The position numbers were made by a program, and so were the translations under genes. The notes beneath the pieces were generated by a model, which searched no databases, had not been told where the DNA came from, and saw only the letters and a program-made list of their open reading frames with translations. A stretch of 64,000 bases of DNA, from the NCBI GenBank assembly GCA_036521995.1, contig DATDGR010000179.1, positions 7,725-71,724 of the forward strand, in the 5' to 3' direction. Shown here piece after piece: positions 46,147-55,573 of the stretch; position 1 is the first letter of the stretch, and each line of letters opens with the position of its first letter. Origin of the DNA: Gp13-AA77 sp036521995 (GTDB lineage: Bacteria > Acidobacteriota > Terriglobia > UBA7540).

Positions 46147-46683
46147 ATGGCTCGTTATCTTTACGGATTGATGGCCGAATTCGAAACGCCGGAGCAGATC
46201 CTGGCGGCGGCCGAGCGCGCTCACGCCGAGGGCTACCACCGTATGGACACCTACACCCCATTCGCGGTGGAGGGTCTCGCCGAAGCAGTGGGATTCCAGC
46301 GCGGTCGGAAACTCTCAGCCATCGTGCTCTGCGGCGGCCTGACGGGTTGCTTCGGCGGGTTCTTCATGTGTTGGTGGCCGAACGTGATTGGATATCCGCT
46401 GAATATCGGCGGCAAGCCCTGGAACAGTTGGCCTGCCTTCATACCGATAACCTTCGAGCTCACGATCTTATTCTCAGCCCTCGCGGCGCTGGTCGGCATG
46501 CTCGCCTTGAACGGCCTGCCCATGCCTTACCATCCTGTCTTCAACGCGCCAAACTTTGACCGGGCGTCCAGGGACCGCTTCTTTCTGTGCATCGAGGCCG
46601 ACGATCCCAAATTTGACCTGGGTGGAACCAGAGAATTCCTGGAGGGTTTCGACCCCGTGGAAGTCAGCGAGGTGGAAAGCTGA
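46147..46683 (+). CDS. actD: alternative complex III subunit ActD (DUF3341)
   Basis: A 178-residue protein with a soluble N-terminal part (YLYGLMAEFETPEQILAAAE, RAHAEGYHRMDTYTPFAVEG) and two membrane helices (about 58-80 and 98-120), followed by the DUF3341 signature MPYHPVFNAPNFDRASRDRF and FFLCIEADDPKFD. It is a structural subunit of the complex without cofactors. It precedes actE by five bases. Confidence 0.92.
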   Translation: MARYLYGLMAEFETPEQILAAAERAHAEGYHRMDTYTPFAVEGLAEAVGFQRGRKLSAIVLCGGLTGCFGGFFMCWWPNVIGYPLNIGGKPWNSWPAFIPITFELTILFSALAALVGMLALNGLPMPYHPVFNAPNFDRASRDRFFLCIEADDPKFDLGGTREFLEGFDPVEVSEVES

Positions 46684-46688
46684 ACCCG

Positions 46689-47357
46689 ATGGGCTGCTGG
46701 TGCAGGAAGGCGAAATCTCGCAGGAGCCAGGAACTGGCGGCCGCACACTTAATCGGCGGCAATCGCAGACCCGATCGCGGCCGCGTCTTGAGACTGGCCG
46801 CCTCCTTGATCCTGGCGCTCGGAGCGGCCGCTGCCTGCCGTGTCGATATGCACGTGCAGCCTCGATACGACCCGCTGGCGCCGAGCACCTTCTTTCCCGA
46901 CGGCCGCTCGGAACGGCCGATGGTTCCGGGAACCGTACCGCACGGTGTTCCGCGCACCGACGAGCTCATGTACACCGGCAAGGTCAACGGCGTGGTGGCC
47001 AACGAGTTCCCGTTTCCCATCACCCGGCAGGACCTGGACCGGGGACGGGAGCGTTACAACATTTACTGTTCGCCTTGTCACGACTACACCGGCAGCGGGC
47101 ACGGTGTGATCGTGCAGCGAGGACTCCAGCAGCCGACTTCGTATCACAGCGAGAAACTGCGGAACGCACCGGTAGGCCACTTCTTCGAGGTCATGACCAA
47201 CGGGTTCGGAGTGATGTACAGCTATGCGACCCGTGTGACACCGGACGACCGCTGGAGAATCGCAGCCTACATCAGGGCCTTGCAGCTCAGCCAGCACGCC
47301 ACCATCGACGACGTGCCGGCTGACCAACGTCAACAATTGGTTCAGAAGGGACAATGA
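46689..47357 (+). CDS. actE: alternative complex III subunit ActE, monoheme cytochrome c
   Basis: A 222-residue cytochrome with one heme site, CSPCH (Cys127-Cys130-His131), and an axial Met probably in VMTNGFGVMYSYA. The hydrophobic run at 35-49 ends in a cysteine (LGAAAAC, Cys50), which looks like a lipobox, so the mature protein is probably a lipoprotein on the outer face of the membrane. The first 30 residues are unlike a signal peptide start (MGCWCRKAKS...), and translation may begin further in. It overlaps actF by four bases (ATGA). Confidence 0.9.
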   Translation: MGCWCRKAKSRRSQELAAAHLIGGNRRPDRGRVLRLAASLILALGAAAACRVDMHVQPRYDPLAPSTFFPDGRSERPMVPGTVPHGVPRTDELMYTGKVNGVVANEFPFPITRQDLDRGRERYNIYCSPCHDYTGSGHGVIVQRGLQQPTSYHSEKLRNAPVGHFFEVMTNGFGVMYSYATRVTPDDRWRIAAYIRALQLSQHATIDDVPADQRQQLVQKGQ

Positions 47358-48523
47358 ACCAGACCCTCCAAGCCGCTTTCGACCGGATACAGCGCCCGGC
47401 CCTCGGCGTCGGCGCCATCGCGCTCGCCATCTCCGCGGTCGGCGCGCTTCTAAGCCCGACGCAATTCGTCCGCTCGTATATGGTGGCCTTCTGGTTTTGG
47501 CTCATGCCCGCTCTCGGGTGCCTCGCTGTGCTCATGATCCAGTACTTTATCAAGGGAAAGTGGGGCCTTCTGATCCGCCGCCCCCTCGAGGCGGGCACCA
47601 GAACCCTGCCGCTGATGGCCGTGCTTTTCCTCCCCATTCTTTTCAGCCTCTCGCGGATATACTTGTGGGCGCGGCCGGAAACAGTGGCTTCGCTGCACCT
47701 GGAGCACTTTAAGCAGGAGTACCTTACCGCTCCATTCTGGGTTGCGAGAGCTGTGGTCTATTTTGCCCTGCTGCTGCTCTGGGCCTACTTGCTTAACAGA
47801 TGGTCGTCTCGCGAGGACGCTGCCGGAGGCTCGCGTCCCCTCGACCGGATGCGCTACCTGAGTGGGCCCGGGCTCGTTCTGTTCTCATTTATCGTCACTT
47901 TCGCCGCGATTGACTGGATCATGTCGCTCGATCCGGGCTTCTTCTCGACCATCTATGGGCTGATCTTCGTCGTCATCCCCGCCCGCATGGGGGTAGCGCT
48001 CGCCGTGATCGTATTGATGCTGCTTTCGAAATACGAACCGTTCACTAGTCTCGCCGAGCCCAAACGCTTCAACGATTACGGCAATCTGCTGTTGGTCTTC
48101 ACCATGCTGTGGGCTTATCTCCAATTCGATCAGTTTCTGATCATCTGGGCGGGCAACCTTCAGGATGAGATTCCCTGGTACGTGATCCGCGCGAAGGGAA
48201 GCTGGGGCGGCGTTGCCCTCAGTTTGTTTATCCTGAACTTTGCCTTACCCTTCATGCTGTTGCTTCAGCGCGCGGTCACGCAGCGTATGAGATGGCTGGC
48301 AGGATTGTCCGTAACGATTCTAATCATGGAGTGGGTTGACCTATACTGGATGATCTCGCCGTCCTTCTTCCCTCAGGGTCCGCGTCTCAGCTGGATGGAC
48401 CTGACGCTCTTCGCCGGCATCGGCGGGGTGTGGGTTGCCTACTTTGTGGCACAATTGAAAAAAAGGCCGCTCATGCCTTTGCACGATCCACGCTTCGAAG
48501 GAGTAATCACGGTTGGAAGCTAA
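47354..48523 (+). CDS. actF: alternative complex III subunit ActF (quinone-site related)
   Basis: A 389-residue membrane protein with about ten helices, distantly similar to ActC. Typical segments are YMVAFWFWLMPALGCLAVLM, RYLSGPGLVLFSFIVTFAAI, DWIMSLDPGFFSTIYGLIFV, RFNDYGNLLLVFTMLWAYLQ and DQFLIIWAGNLQDEIPWYV. ActF lacks cofactors and completes the membrane core. Its last 11 bases overlap the next gene, which starts with TTG. Confidence 0.92.
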   Translation: MNQTLQAAFDRIQRPALGVGAIALAISAVGALLSPTQFVRSYMVAFWFWLMPALGCLAVLMIQYFIKGKWGLLIRRPLEAGTRTLPLMAVLFLPILFSLSRIYLWARPETVASLHLEHFKQEYLTAPFWVARAVVYFALLLLWAYLLNRWSSREDAAGGSRPLDRMRYLSGPGLVLFSFIVTFAAIDWIMSLDPGFFSTIYGLIFVVIPARMGVALAVIVLMLLSKYEPFTSLAEPKRFNDYGNLLLVFTMLWAYLQFDQFLIIWAGNLQDEIPWYVIRAKGSWGGVALSLFILNFALPFMLLLQRAVTQRMRWLAGLSVTILIMEWVDLYWMISPSFFPQGPRLSWMDLTLFAGIGGVWVAYFVAQLKKRPLMPLHDPRFEGVITVGS

Positions 48524-49010
48524 CACCGGCCATGGCGCAGTTGGGCACGCTGGAGTCCACGCCCACGAGAAGACGGATGCTCCGGTTTACAGCGCCGCCA
48601 TCCTGGGAGGGGCATTTGTGGTCCTTCTCGTCTTCGGTGTGGTGGTTGGCTACCTCGCCTTCCGGTTCTTCAGCAGCCAGGAGAGTCTGGGCCCCCCGGC
48701 GTCGCCGCTTGCTAGTGCCCGGAGGCTCCCTCCCGAACCGCGGTTGCAGGTGAACGGGTACCAGGACTGGGTGGCCTACCAAAAGCGACAGCAGGACATC
48801 CTGAACAGCTTCGGCTGGGTAGACGCTGGAGCCGGCGTCGTGAGAATTCCTATTGATCAGGCTATGGATGACCTCCTGAAGAAGGGGCTGCCGGTGAGGG
48901 CCCCGGCCGAGACCTCAAGCGTCGCCCATGCATTGAAGCAGAACTCGGCTGGCCCTGCGAAGGCAACCGCGCCGCCGGGCTCTCAGCCGCCTGCTGTCAA
49001 GGGGTTCTGA
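48513..49010 (+). CDS. conserved small membrane protein of the ACIII operon
   Basis: A 165-residue protein started by TTG (48513) with GAAGGAG ten bases upstream, overlapping actF by 11 bases, so clearly translated with it. A His/Ala-rich leader (HGAVGHAGVHAHEKTD) precedes one membrane helix (about 26-53). The outside part has PPEPRLQVNGYQDWVAYQKR, then SFGWVDAGAGVVRIPIDQAM and DDLLKKGLP. This 'EPRLQ ... D ... GWVD--AG-VRIPI--AM' pattern recurs, as I recall, in proteins beside ACIII or oxidase genes of Acidobacteriota and others. The tail is low-complexity Ala/Pro. It may be an accessory subunit or assembly factor bridging ACIII and the oxidase; function unproven. Confidence 0.75.
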   Translation: MEANTGHGAVGHAGVHAHEKTDAPVYSAAILGGAFVVLLVFGVVVGYLAFRFFSSQESLGPPASPLASARRLPPEPRLQVNGYQDWVAYQKRQQDILNSFGWVDAGAGVVRIPIDQAMDDLLKKGLPVRAPAETSSVAHALKQNSAGPAKATAPPGSQPPAVKGF

Positions 49011-49018
49011 GAACCACC

Positions 49019-49936
49019 ATGTCCCCGAACGAAGCCGGAATGTCGTTTAGAATGAACAACGCGGAAGAATTCTCCTCACCGGTCAATGAGCCTTCCAGCC
49101 GCACTTGTGCCGAAATATCGTCAGTGATCCGTGGTTTGGTTATGGTGGCGGTGTTCGGGATCACCCTGTGCGGATCCATCGGCCAAGCCCAGGTGAGGGG
49201 CGCTAGCGTTAAGCCCGCGATCCTGCGTGACGTGGGCATCGACCAAAGGCTGAATCAGCAGGTTCCGCTTGATCTCCCCTTCCGAGACGAGCAGGGTAAC
49301 ACCGTGCGCCTCGGTGACTACTTCGGCCGGAAGCCGGTGATCCTGTCGCTTGTCTATTACGAGTGCCCCATGCTCTGCACCACGGCGCTGAACGGTTTGG
49401 AGCAGAGCTTGAAGGAACTCAAGTTCAACCTGGGTCAAGATTTCGACGTGGTCACGGTGAGCTTTGATCCGGCCGAGAAGCCGGTGCTGGCTGCCGCCAA
49501 GAAGGCCGTCTATGTCGGGCTTTATGGCCGGCCCGGGGCGGCGGAGGGATGGCATTTTCTCACCGGCGATCAAGACTCCATCCAGAGGCTCACCCAAGCC
49601 GTCGGGTTCAGGTACAACTATGATCCCAACATCAAGCAGTTTATTCACGCCACCGGGATCATCGTGCTGACCCCGCAGGGCAAGCTGGCCAGGTATTTCT
49701 ACGGAATCAGTTATCCAGCAGGAAACCTGCGGCTGGGCCTCGTCGAGGCATCGGAGGGCAAGATCGGAAACCCGGTCGACGAGGTGCTGCTCTATTGCTG
49801 CGAGTACGATCCCATGACGGGAAAATACAGTTTGATTATCGCGAGAGTGCTCCAGGTGGGGGCGGCGGTGACGATTCTCTCGCTCGGCACGCTGATGTTC
49901 GTCATGTTCCGAAGCGCGCCCGGCATTCGGGCCTAA
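49019..49936 (+). CDS. SCO1/SenC-family copper chaperone
   Basis: A 305-residue thioredoxin-fold protein that delivers copper to the CuA site of cytochrome oxidase. The copper ligands are Cys116 and Cys120 in LVYYECPMLCTTAL and His210 in IKQFIHATGIIVL. One N-terminal helix (about 36-56) ends near GQAQ, a possible signal or anchor, and a further helix closes the C-terminus (about 280-300), which many SCO proteins lack. ATG choices at 49019, 49040 and 49052 are open. Placed directly before the CuA subunit gene, which agrees with its role. Confidence 0.92.
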   Translation: MSPNEAGMSFRMNNAEEFSSPVNEPSSRTCAEISSVIRGLVMVAVFGITLCGSIGQAQVRGASVKPAILRDVGIDQRLNQQVPLDLPFRDEQGNTVRLGDYFGRKPVILSLVYYECPMLCTTALNGLEQSLKELKFNLGQDFDVVTVSFDPAEKPVLAAAKKAVYVGLYGRPGAAEGWHFLTGDQDSIQRLTQAVGFRYNYDPNIKQFIHATGIIVLTPQGKLARYFYGISYPAGNLRLGLVEASEGKIGNPVDEVLLYCCEYDPMTGKYSLIIARVLQVGAAVTILSLGTLMFVMFRSAPGIRA

Positions 49937-50008
49937 GTCTCAAACGGGTTCTTGAGAATGCGGGCCAGTTGTTCAGACCCGCGAACAACGAACGGCGGCT
50001 CATCGATC

Positions 50009-50959
50009 ATGTGGTACGGCTTTCCATTTCATCCCGAACAGGCTTCCTCAATTGCGCCCGAGTGGGATTATCTGTTCTACTTTTTGACGGCGCTCACGGT
50101 CTTTTTCTCTATCTTGATCTTTGGCCTGGTGTTTTACTTTGCCGTCAAATACCGCCGCCGGGAGAAAAACGAAGTCCCGCCGCAAAACGAAGGCAACCTG
50201 CTCCTGGAGTTAGGCTGGACCATCATCCCCGCCGGCATTTGCGTATTTATTTTCGGTTGGTCGTCGGAGCTGTTCATGCGCACCCAACGGGCCCCGGCCG
50301 CCTCCACCGAAGTCTTTGTGGTGGGAAAGCAATGGATGTGGAAGGTGCAGCACCCGGAGGGACCGAGGGAGATCAACCAGTTGCACGTCCCAATGGGCGT
50401 GCCGATCAAGCTGACGATGACCTCGGAAGACGTTATCCACGACTTTGGCGTTCCCGCCTTCCGTATCAAGAAAGACGTGGTTCCAGGCATTTACTCCACC
50501 GAATGGTTTACCGCCACCAAGACGGGCGAGTATCACCTTTTCTGCGACCAATACTGCGGCATGGGGCATTCGCACATGAGGGGTACTGTGGTGGTGATGA
50601 AACCGGAAGAATATGAGCGCTGGCTTTCCGGCCAGATGAACGTCAAGCCGATGGCCGCCGAGGGCGAGAGGCTGTTCGGGCAGCTCGGCTGTAACACCTG
50701 CCACCCCGGGGAAGGAAAGAATTCAGGACCGCCACTGCAAGGCTTGTTTGGCAGCCAGGTAAAGCTTCAGGACGGGAAGACCGTAACCGCGGACGAGGGT
50801 TTCATTCGTGAAGCTATCCTGGGCCCCCAGGCGGTCGCGGGCTACCCGGCCCTGATGCCGACCTTCCAGGGCCAGATGAACGAAGAAGAGGTCCTGGACC
50901 TTGTCGCCTACATCAAGTCTCTGGGACCACCCGCGGAAAGGAAGGCCACCAAGCCATGA
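50009..50959 (+). CDS. coxB: cytochrome c oxidase subunit II with fused cytochrome c (caa3 type)
   Basis: A 316-residue subunit. Two membrane helices (about 20-45 and 65-85) are followed by the cupredoxin domain with CuA ligands in [13 protein letters not shown] and [12 protein letters not shown] (near residues 178-190). A C-terminal cytochrome c domain has one heme site CNTCH (near 229) and a Met ligand probably in [15 protein letters not shown]. The fused cytochrome makes it caa3 type, able to take electrons straight from ACIII. The ATG at 50009 gives the conserved [14 protein letters not shown] start; upstream frame is not conserved. It overlaps coxA by four bases (ATGA). Confidence 0.94.
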   Translation: MWYGFPFHPEQASSIAPEWDYLFYFLTALTVFFSILIFGLVFYFAVKYRRREKNEVPPQNEGNLLLELGWTIIPAGICVFIFGWSSELFMRTQRAPAASTEVFVVGKQWMWKVQHPEGPREINQLHVPMGVPIKLTMTSEDVIHDFGVPAFRIKKDVVPGIYSTEWFTATKTGEYHLFCDQYCGMGHSHMRGTVVVMKPEEYERWLSGQMNVKPMAAEGERLFGQLGCNTCHPGEGKNSGPPLQGLFGSQVKLQDGKTVTADEGFIREAILGPQAVAGYPALMPTFQGQMNEEEVLDLVAYIKSLGPPAERKATKP

Positions 50960-52587
50960 GTACGGTTGCCCTGGAATCTCCCCCGACCCTGCCGGAAGTG
51001 CACTATCTGAACGCCGATTACGGCTGGCGTTCCTGGCTGTTTACGACGGATCACAAGCGCATCGCCTGGCTGTACCTGTTTGCCATTACGTTCATGTTTG
51101 TCGTCGGCGGCCTCTCCGCAACCCTGATGCGCCTGAATTTGATCGAGCCGTCGGGCCTTTTATTCGAGCCGGCCAGTTACAACAAGCTGTTCACGGCCCA
51201 CGGACTGGTCATGATTTTCTTCTTCCTGACGCAGTCGATTCCTACGGTGCTCGGGAACTTTCTAATCCCGATCATGATCGGCGCCCGCGATGTGGCCTTC
51301 CCCAAGCTCAACCTTCTGAGCTGGTACATATACATGCTCGGCGCGACGGTTTTCATCATCAGTCTGGCGACCGGCGGCATCGACACCGGCTGGACGCTCT
51401 ATACGCCGTTGAGCACCACCTACGCCAACACCAACGTCTTATCGGCCACCATGGGTATCTTCATTGCCGGCTTTTCCTCGATTTTGACCGGCTTGAACTT
51501 CATCGTCACCATCCACAAGATGCGTGCACCCGGCATGACATGGTTCCGGCTGCCGCTCTTCATCTGGTCGATGTACGCCACCAGCGTGATCTTCGTTCTG
51601 GCGATGCCCGTGATTGCCATCACCCTGGCCTTGATTGCTCTCGAGCGCGTCTGGCACGTGGGCATTTTCGATCCCGGCCTCGGTGGCGACCCCATCCTCT
51701 TTCAGCACCTCTTCTGGTTCTTCGGGCACCCGGAGGTCTACATCCTGATTCTGCCCTCCATGGGGGTTATCAGCGAATTGGTCGCGGCCGGGTGCCGGAA
51801 GCGGATCTTCGGCTACAGCTTCGTGGCCTTCTCCAGTGTCTCCATCGCCGCCATTTCCTTCATGGTGTGGGGCCATCACATGTTTCTGACCGGGCAGTCG
51901 GTGTATGCCGGCCTGGTCTTTTCGGCCCTGAGTTTCGCCGTGGCCATTCCTTCCGCCGTGAAGATCTTCAACTGGACGGCCACCATGCACAAAGCGTCCG
52001 TCTCTTACGATACCCCCATGCTGTACGCCATCGGCTTCATTGGGCTGTTTACCATTGGCGGGCTCACGGGTCTTTTCCTGGCGTCCATGGGCACCGACGT
52101 GCACCTGCACGACACCTATTTCGTGGTGGCGCACTTCCATTACGTGATGGTGGGCGGCGCCATCATGGGATATCTCGGCGGATTGCACTTGTGGTGGCCG
52201 AAGATGACGGGCCGGCTCTACCCCGAGGCCTGGGCCCGTTTTGCGGCGCTGCTCGTCTTTGTGGGCTTTAACCTGACTTTTGGCCCACAGTTCATTCTAG
52301 GCTATGTGGGTATGCCGAGGCGTTACGCGGTTTACCCTGCCGAGTTCCAGGTGCTGAACGTTTTGTCCTCGGCCGGCGCTTCCATTCTGGCGGTGGGTTA
52401 CGTCATTCCGCTGATCTACTTTACCTGGTCGGCGCTGAAGGGTCCGATTGCCGGCCCCAATCCCTGGGGCGCGAAGGGTCTGGAGTGGACGATTGCTTCA
52501 CCGCCCCCGACGCATAACTTTGAACAGACCCCGATAGTGACTGAAGAAGCCTACGCCTACGGGCCTGAGGAGGCTCATGTCGGCTGA
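50956..52587 (+). CDS. coxA: cytochrome c oxidase subunit I
   Basis: A 543-residue heme-copper subunit with twelve helices. Heme and CuB ligands lie in [18 protein letters not shown] (His near 80), [16 protein letters not shown] (His near 256, with the His-Tyr cross-link residue) and [27 protein letters not shown] (near 385-400) holds the heme a and a3 histidines. The GHPEVY form carries the helix-VI glutamate, which puts it with A1-type oxidases rather than the YSHP (A2) group of the Rhodothermus caa3 enzyme. It overlaps coxC by 11 bases. Confidence 0.96.
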   Translation: MSTVALESPPTLPEVHYLNADYGWRSWLFTTDHKRIAWLYLFAITFMFVVGGLSATLMRLNLIEPSGLLFEPASYNKLFTAHGLVMIFFFLTQSIPTVLGNFLIPIMIGARDVAFPKLNLLSWYIYMLGATVFIISLATGGIDTGWTLYTPLSTTYANTNVLSATMGIFIAGFSSILTGLNFIVTIHKMRAPGMTWFRLPLFIWSMYATSVIFVLAMPVIAITLALIALERVWHVGIFDPGLGGDPILFQHLFWFFGHPEVYILILPSMGVISELVAAGCRKRIFGYSFVAFSSVSIAAISFMVWGHHMFLTGQSVYAGLVFSALSFAVAIPSAVKIFNWTATMHKASVSYDTPMLYAIGFIGLFTIGGLTGLFLASMGTDVHLHDTYFVVAHFHYVMVGGAIMGYLGGLHLWWPKMTGRLYPEAWARFAALLVFVGFNLTFGPQFILGYVGMPRRYAVYPAEFQVLNVLSSAGASILAVGYVIPLIYFTWSALKGPIAGPNPWGAKGLEWTIASPPPTHNFEQTPIVTEEAYAYGPEEAHVG

Positions 52588-53266
52588 AGCGCAGGGCGCC
52601 ACCCTGGTGGCGGAACAGTTCGACGACTTCGAACAGCAAAAGCACGCCGACACTTTTGGAATGTGGCTGTTCCTGGCCACCGAAGTCCTGTTTTTCGGAG
52701 GCTTGTTCTGCGGCTACGCTCTTTACCGCAGCCTCTATTTCGAGGCCTTCACCGCCGGCAGCCATCTGCTGAAAATCGGTTATGGAGCCTTCTATACCGT
52801 CCTGCTGATCTGCAGCAGCTTGACCATGGCTCTCGGTGTTCGCGCCGCTCAGCTTCGCAGGCCAACCTCCCTGACCGTCTATCTGGCGCTGACCTGGATC
52901 ATGGGAGCGGCCTTTGTCTACATCAAGCTGCGCTATGAATGGTACGGCGATTATGTGGAGGGCTTGGTACCGGGCCTTCATTTTGCTCCCCACGGCGAAG
53001 CCCTCGAAATCATCAACCGGTTCCACGCTACCCTGCCACACCTGAGCCTGTTCTTCATCTTCTATTTCTGTATGACGGGCGTTCACGCCCTGCATATGGT
53101 GGTCGGAGTGGGCTTGCTGACTACCCTTTTGATTTTCACCCGCCAGGGCAAGAACACCCAGGGAAACTACAACTGGGTTGAGATGGTGGGGCTCTACTGG
53201 CACTTCGTGGACATTGTGTGGATCTTCCTCTTTCCCTTACTCTACTTGATTGGGGGCCGGTATTAA
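52577..53266 (+). CDS. coxC: cytochrome c oxidase subunit III
   Basis: A 229-residue protein with five predicted helices. It begins [20 protein letters not shown], then [20 protein letters not shown] (the family N-terminus), and ends [17 protein letters not shown] and [20 protein letters not shown], both family hallmarks. It overlaps coxA at its start and the subunit IV gene at its stop (TAATG), so all four are translated as a block. Confidence 0.94.
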   Translation: MSAEAQGATLVAEQFDDFEQQKHADTFGMWLFLATEVLFFGGLFCGYALYRSLYFEAFTAGSHLLKIGYGAFYTVLLICSSLTMALGVRAAQLRRPTSLTVYLALTWIMGAAFVYIKLRYEWYGDYVEGLVPGLHFAPHGEALEIINRFHATLPHLSLFFIFYFCMTGVHALHMVVGVGLLTTLLIFTRQGKNTQGNYNWVEMVGLYWHFVDIVWIFLFPLLYLIGGRY

Positions 53267-53592
53267 TGTCTGAGCACGTCCATCCCAAGAGGTTTTACGT
53301 GGCCGTTTTCGTGGCGCTGGTGATCCTGACCGCCGTCACCACGACCGTTGCCTACGTGGATCTCGGCCCTATGAACACCGTGGTGGCACTCGTCATCGCC
53401 GTCTGCAAGGCGACCCTGGTGGTGCTTTTCTTCATGCACCTGAAAGACCAGGCAGGACTCACGCGCGTCGTGATCCTGGCGGCCATTCTGTGGCTCGCCG
53501 TTCTGATCGGGGCCACCGTCAACGACGTTTTCACCCGGCACTGGGTCCCCTCGAACGGGCCGTGGCAGAGCAGCGCCCTGATGACGCCCTGA
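53266..53592 (+). CDS. cytochrome c oxidase subunit IV (prokaryotic type)
   Basis: A 108-residue protein with three helices: FYVAVFVALVILTAVTTTVA, PMNTVVALVIAVCKATLVVL with FFMHLKDQ, and VVILAAILWLAVLIGATV. The order '-MNTVVALVIA-CKA-LVVLFFMHLK-' is the bacterial subunit IV signature. The start at 53266 shares the last base of the coxC stop. It probably stabilises the oxidase and has no cofactor. Confidence 0.9.
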   Translation: MSEHVHPKRFYVAVFVALVILTAVTTTVAYVDLGPMNTVVALVIAVCKATLVVLFFMHLKDQAGLTRVVILAAILWLAVLIGATVNDVFTRHWVPSNGPWQSSALMTP

Positions 53593-53611
53593 CCCGTAAG
53601 TGTTTTTCATC

Positions 53612-54292
53612 ATGCCGAACGCGGTCTCACTTCCGCCGCTCTCGCCAGCCGAAATCAAATTGTCCGATTCCGGGAAAGGTCCTGAGACGCCTCCTCCCCA
53701 GGGGGGCGGCGATGACTTTGGCAACTGGAACCCGATGGGCTGGACCACTCCCGCCGCCGCCAGCCGAGCCGGGATCTACGTGGGGCTTGCCTCAGTCTCG
53801 ATGCTCTTCGCAAGCCTGACCGGCTTCTTCCTTCTGCATCGAAGCGTGGCCCGGAACTGGGTGTACACTCCGCTTCCGTCCATCCTGTATCTCAATACGC
53901 TAATGCTCGCGACGAGCAGCGTCACTTTGGAACGGGCGCGCGCCGCGCTTCGCTCCGACCGTTCCAGAGCCTTTCGCGGCTGGCTTTACATCACGCTTGG
54001 CCTCGGGGCTGCCTTCCTGGGGGGACAGGTATCCGCCTGGCATCAGCTGGCCGCGGCGGGCGTTTACTTGGCGGGCAATCCGAGCGCCGCTTTCTTTTAC
54101 TCCGTCACCGGCGCGCACGGACTGCACGTGGCAGGGGGCCTGACGGCGCTCGGGTACCTGGTGCTGAAGGCTCGGCAGATCGAGTGGGGCCTGAAGCGGC
54201 GCACGGTTGTGGACGTCACCCGGATCTACTGGCATTTCATGGGCGGCTTGTGGGTTTACCTTCTGGCCCTGCTGGCGTGGCTGCAGGCCTAG
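53612..54292 (+). CDS. second heme-copper oxidase subunit III-like protein
   Basis: A 226-residue protein with a Pro/Gly-rich leader (LSDSGKGPETPPPQGGGDDF) and about five helices. Family parts are GIYVGLASVSMLFASLTGFF, GAHGLHVAGGLTALGYLVL and RIYWHFMGGLWVYLLALLAW. These match subunit III, but the set is shorter at the N-terminus than coxC. It is the last gene of the operon, 19 bases after subunit IV. Split or duplicated subunit III genes are seen beside other caa3 operons. An alternative GTG start is at 53600; neither has a strong ribosome site. Confidence 0.85.
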   Translation: MPNAVSLPPLSPAEIKLSDSGKGPETPPPQGGGDDFGNWNPMGWTTPAAASRAGIYVGLASVSMLFASLTGFFLLHRSVARNWVYTPLPSILYLNTLMLATSSVTLERARAALRSDRSRAFRGWLYITLGLGAAFLGGQVSAWHQLAAAGVYLAGNPSAAFFYSVTGAHGLHVAGGLTALGYLVLKARQIEWGLKRRTVVDVTRIYWHFMGGLWVYLLALLAWLQA

Positions 54293-54377
54293 CCTCCGAA
54301 AGGTCGACGTTTGCATCAAGATGCCTTCGTCAAAAGCTCGTTCGGAATGAAAGGAAGCCCTGCGGTGCTTCGACCGA

Positions 54378-55388
54378 ATGGGCTACATGAGTAGCCAGCG
54401 GACCTTGATGCTCCGCCCGCGCTTCCGGTGTAAGGCCGCCGTTTTCGCCGGTCTTCTCTCCGCTTCTCTCGCGCTCGCTGCAAAGGCGGGGAGGGGCAGC
54501 GGCGACCCGCTTACGCAGGTGCCCGCTGCCGCATCCGGTTCCACTCCGCAGCAGTGGACTCTTGTATGGAGCGACGAATTCGACGGCCCCGACGGATCGG
54601 TCCCTGATCCCAAGAAATGGACTTATGACATCGGCGTGGGCGGGAACGGATGGGGTAACCATGAGCTCGAGTACTACACCAACCTTCCCCGAAACGCTTC
54701 CATCCAAAACGGCAATCTCGTGATCACAGCCGTCAAGGAGAATTATACAGGCCCCGGCAGCGCCCCTCACGCCCCGACGGACGGCTCATCCGCCGGGCAG
54801 ACCTCAGTCACGGGTCAGGTCACGCGGCATTACACTTCGGCGCGTCTCAAGACGCAGGGTTTGTTCGAACAGACCTATGGCCGCTTCGAGGCCCGCATCA
54901 GGATCCCCTACGGTCAGGGGATGTGGCCCGCATTCTGGATGCTCGGCGCTGACATCGACAAAGCTGGTTGGCCGCGCTCCGGCGAGATCGACATCATGGA
55001 GAACATCGGCAAGGAGCCTTCCAAGGTTCATGGCAGCATCCATGGACCGGGACCGTCGGCGCCAGGCACCGATGATATGTCGGCTGTCTATGCGCTCCCC
55101 AGCGGGCGGCGCTTTGCGGACGAGTTCCACGTCTTCGCCGTGGAATGGGAGCCGAAAACCATCCGCTTTTACGTGGATGGCGACCTTTACGAAACCGCGA
55201 CGCCCGCCGGCCTTCCCCATGGAACCGGATGGACATTTGATCACCCGTTCTTTCTGCTGCTCAACCTTGCGGTCGGCGGCGACTGGCCCGGCAGCCCCGA
55301 TGCGTCGACCCATTTTCCGCGGCAGATGCTGGTGGATTACGTGAGGGTCTACGAGCGTCAACCGGGCAAGTCGACCAGTGGCAGGTAA
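54378..55388 (+). CDS. secreted GH16 beta-glucanase (laminarinase type)
   Basis: A 336-residue protein with a signal peptide (about 1-36, ending ALAAKAG) and a single GH16 domain. It starts WTLVWSDEFDGPDGSVPDPK, has NGWGNHELEYYTNLPRNASI, and carries the catalytic SGEIDIMENIGKEPSKVHGS stretch (EIDIME, with nucleophile and acid glutamates near 203 and 208). It ends LLLNLAVGGDWPGSPD and QMLVDYVRVY. This subgroup cleaves beta-1,3 or mixed beta-1,3-1,4 glucans such as laminarin or fungal wall glucan. It stands alone after the respiratory operon, 85 bases away. Confidence 0.92.
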   Translation: MGYMSSQRTLMLRPRFRCKAAVFAGLLSASLALAAKAGRGSGDPLTQVPAAASGSTPQQWTLVWSDEFDGPDGSVPDPKKWTYDIGVGGNGWGNHELEYYTNLPRNASIQNGNLVITAVKENYTGPGSAPHAPTDGSSAGQTSVTGQVTRHYTSARLKTQGLFEQTYGRFEARIRIPYGQGMWPAFWMLGADIDKAGWPRSGEIDIMENIGKEPSKVHGSIHGPGPSAPGTDDMSAVYALPSGRRFADEFHVFAVEWEPKTIRFYVDGDLYETATPAGLPHGTGWTFDHPFFLLLNLAVGGDWPGSPDASTHFPRQMLVDYVRVYERQPGKSTSGR

Positions 55389-55466
55389 CGCGGACCTTGC
55401 GAAAGGGTGGGATGCGATGCCCCACCGAGCCGCGCTCCGTGGCCGACCACCAGCTTTAGGTGACAC

Positions 55467-55520
55467 GGCCTGGTGCGCGCCCAGCGCCATCCGGATGCCG
55501 CTCTCGTGAGCACCTGGCTC
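55467..55520 (-). pseudogene. tiny remnant of an ADOP-type permease
   Basis: On the minus strand this reads HESGIRMALGAHQA, the conserved loop before the last helices of MacB/FtsX permeases (compare [15 protein letters not shown] at 748-3387). No further family sequence is found on either side, so only a scrap of a former gene seems left in the 185-base gap. It could be chance, though 9 of 11 core positions agree. Confidence 0.4.
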
Positions 55521-55573
55521 GAAGAAGCGGAAGTTTGCGGGTGGCGCCGATTTGCTCAAAGGAGTCAGGTCGC

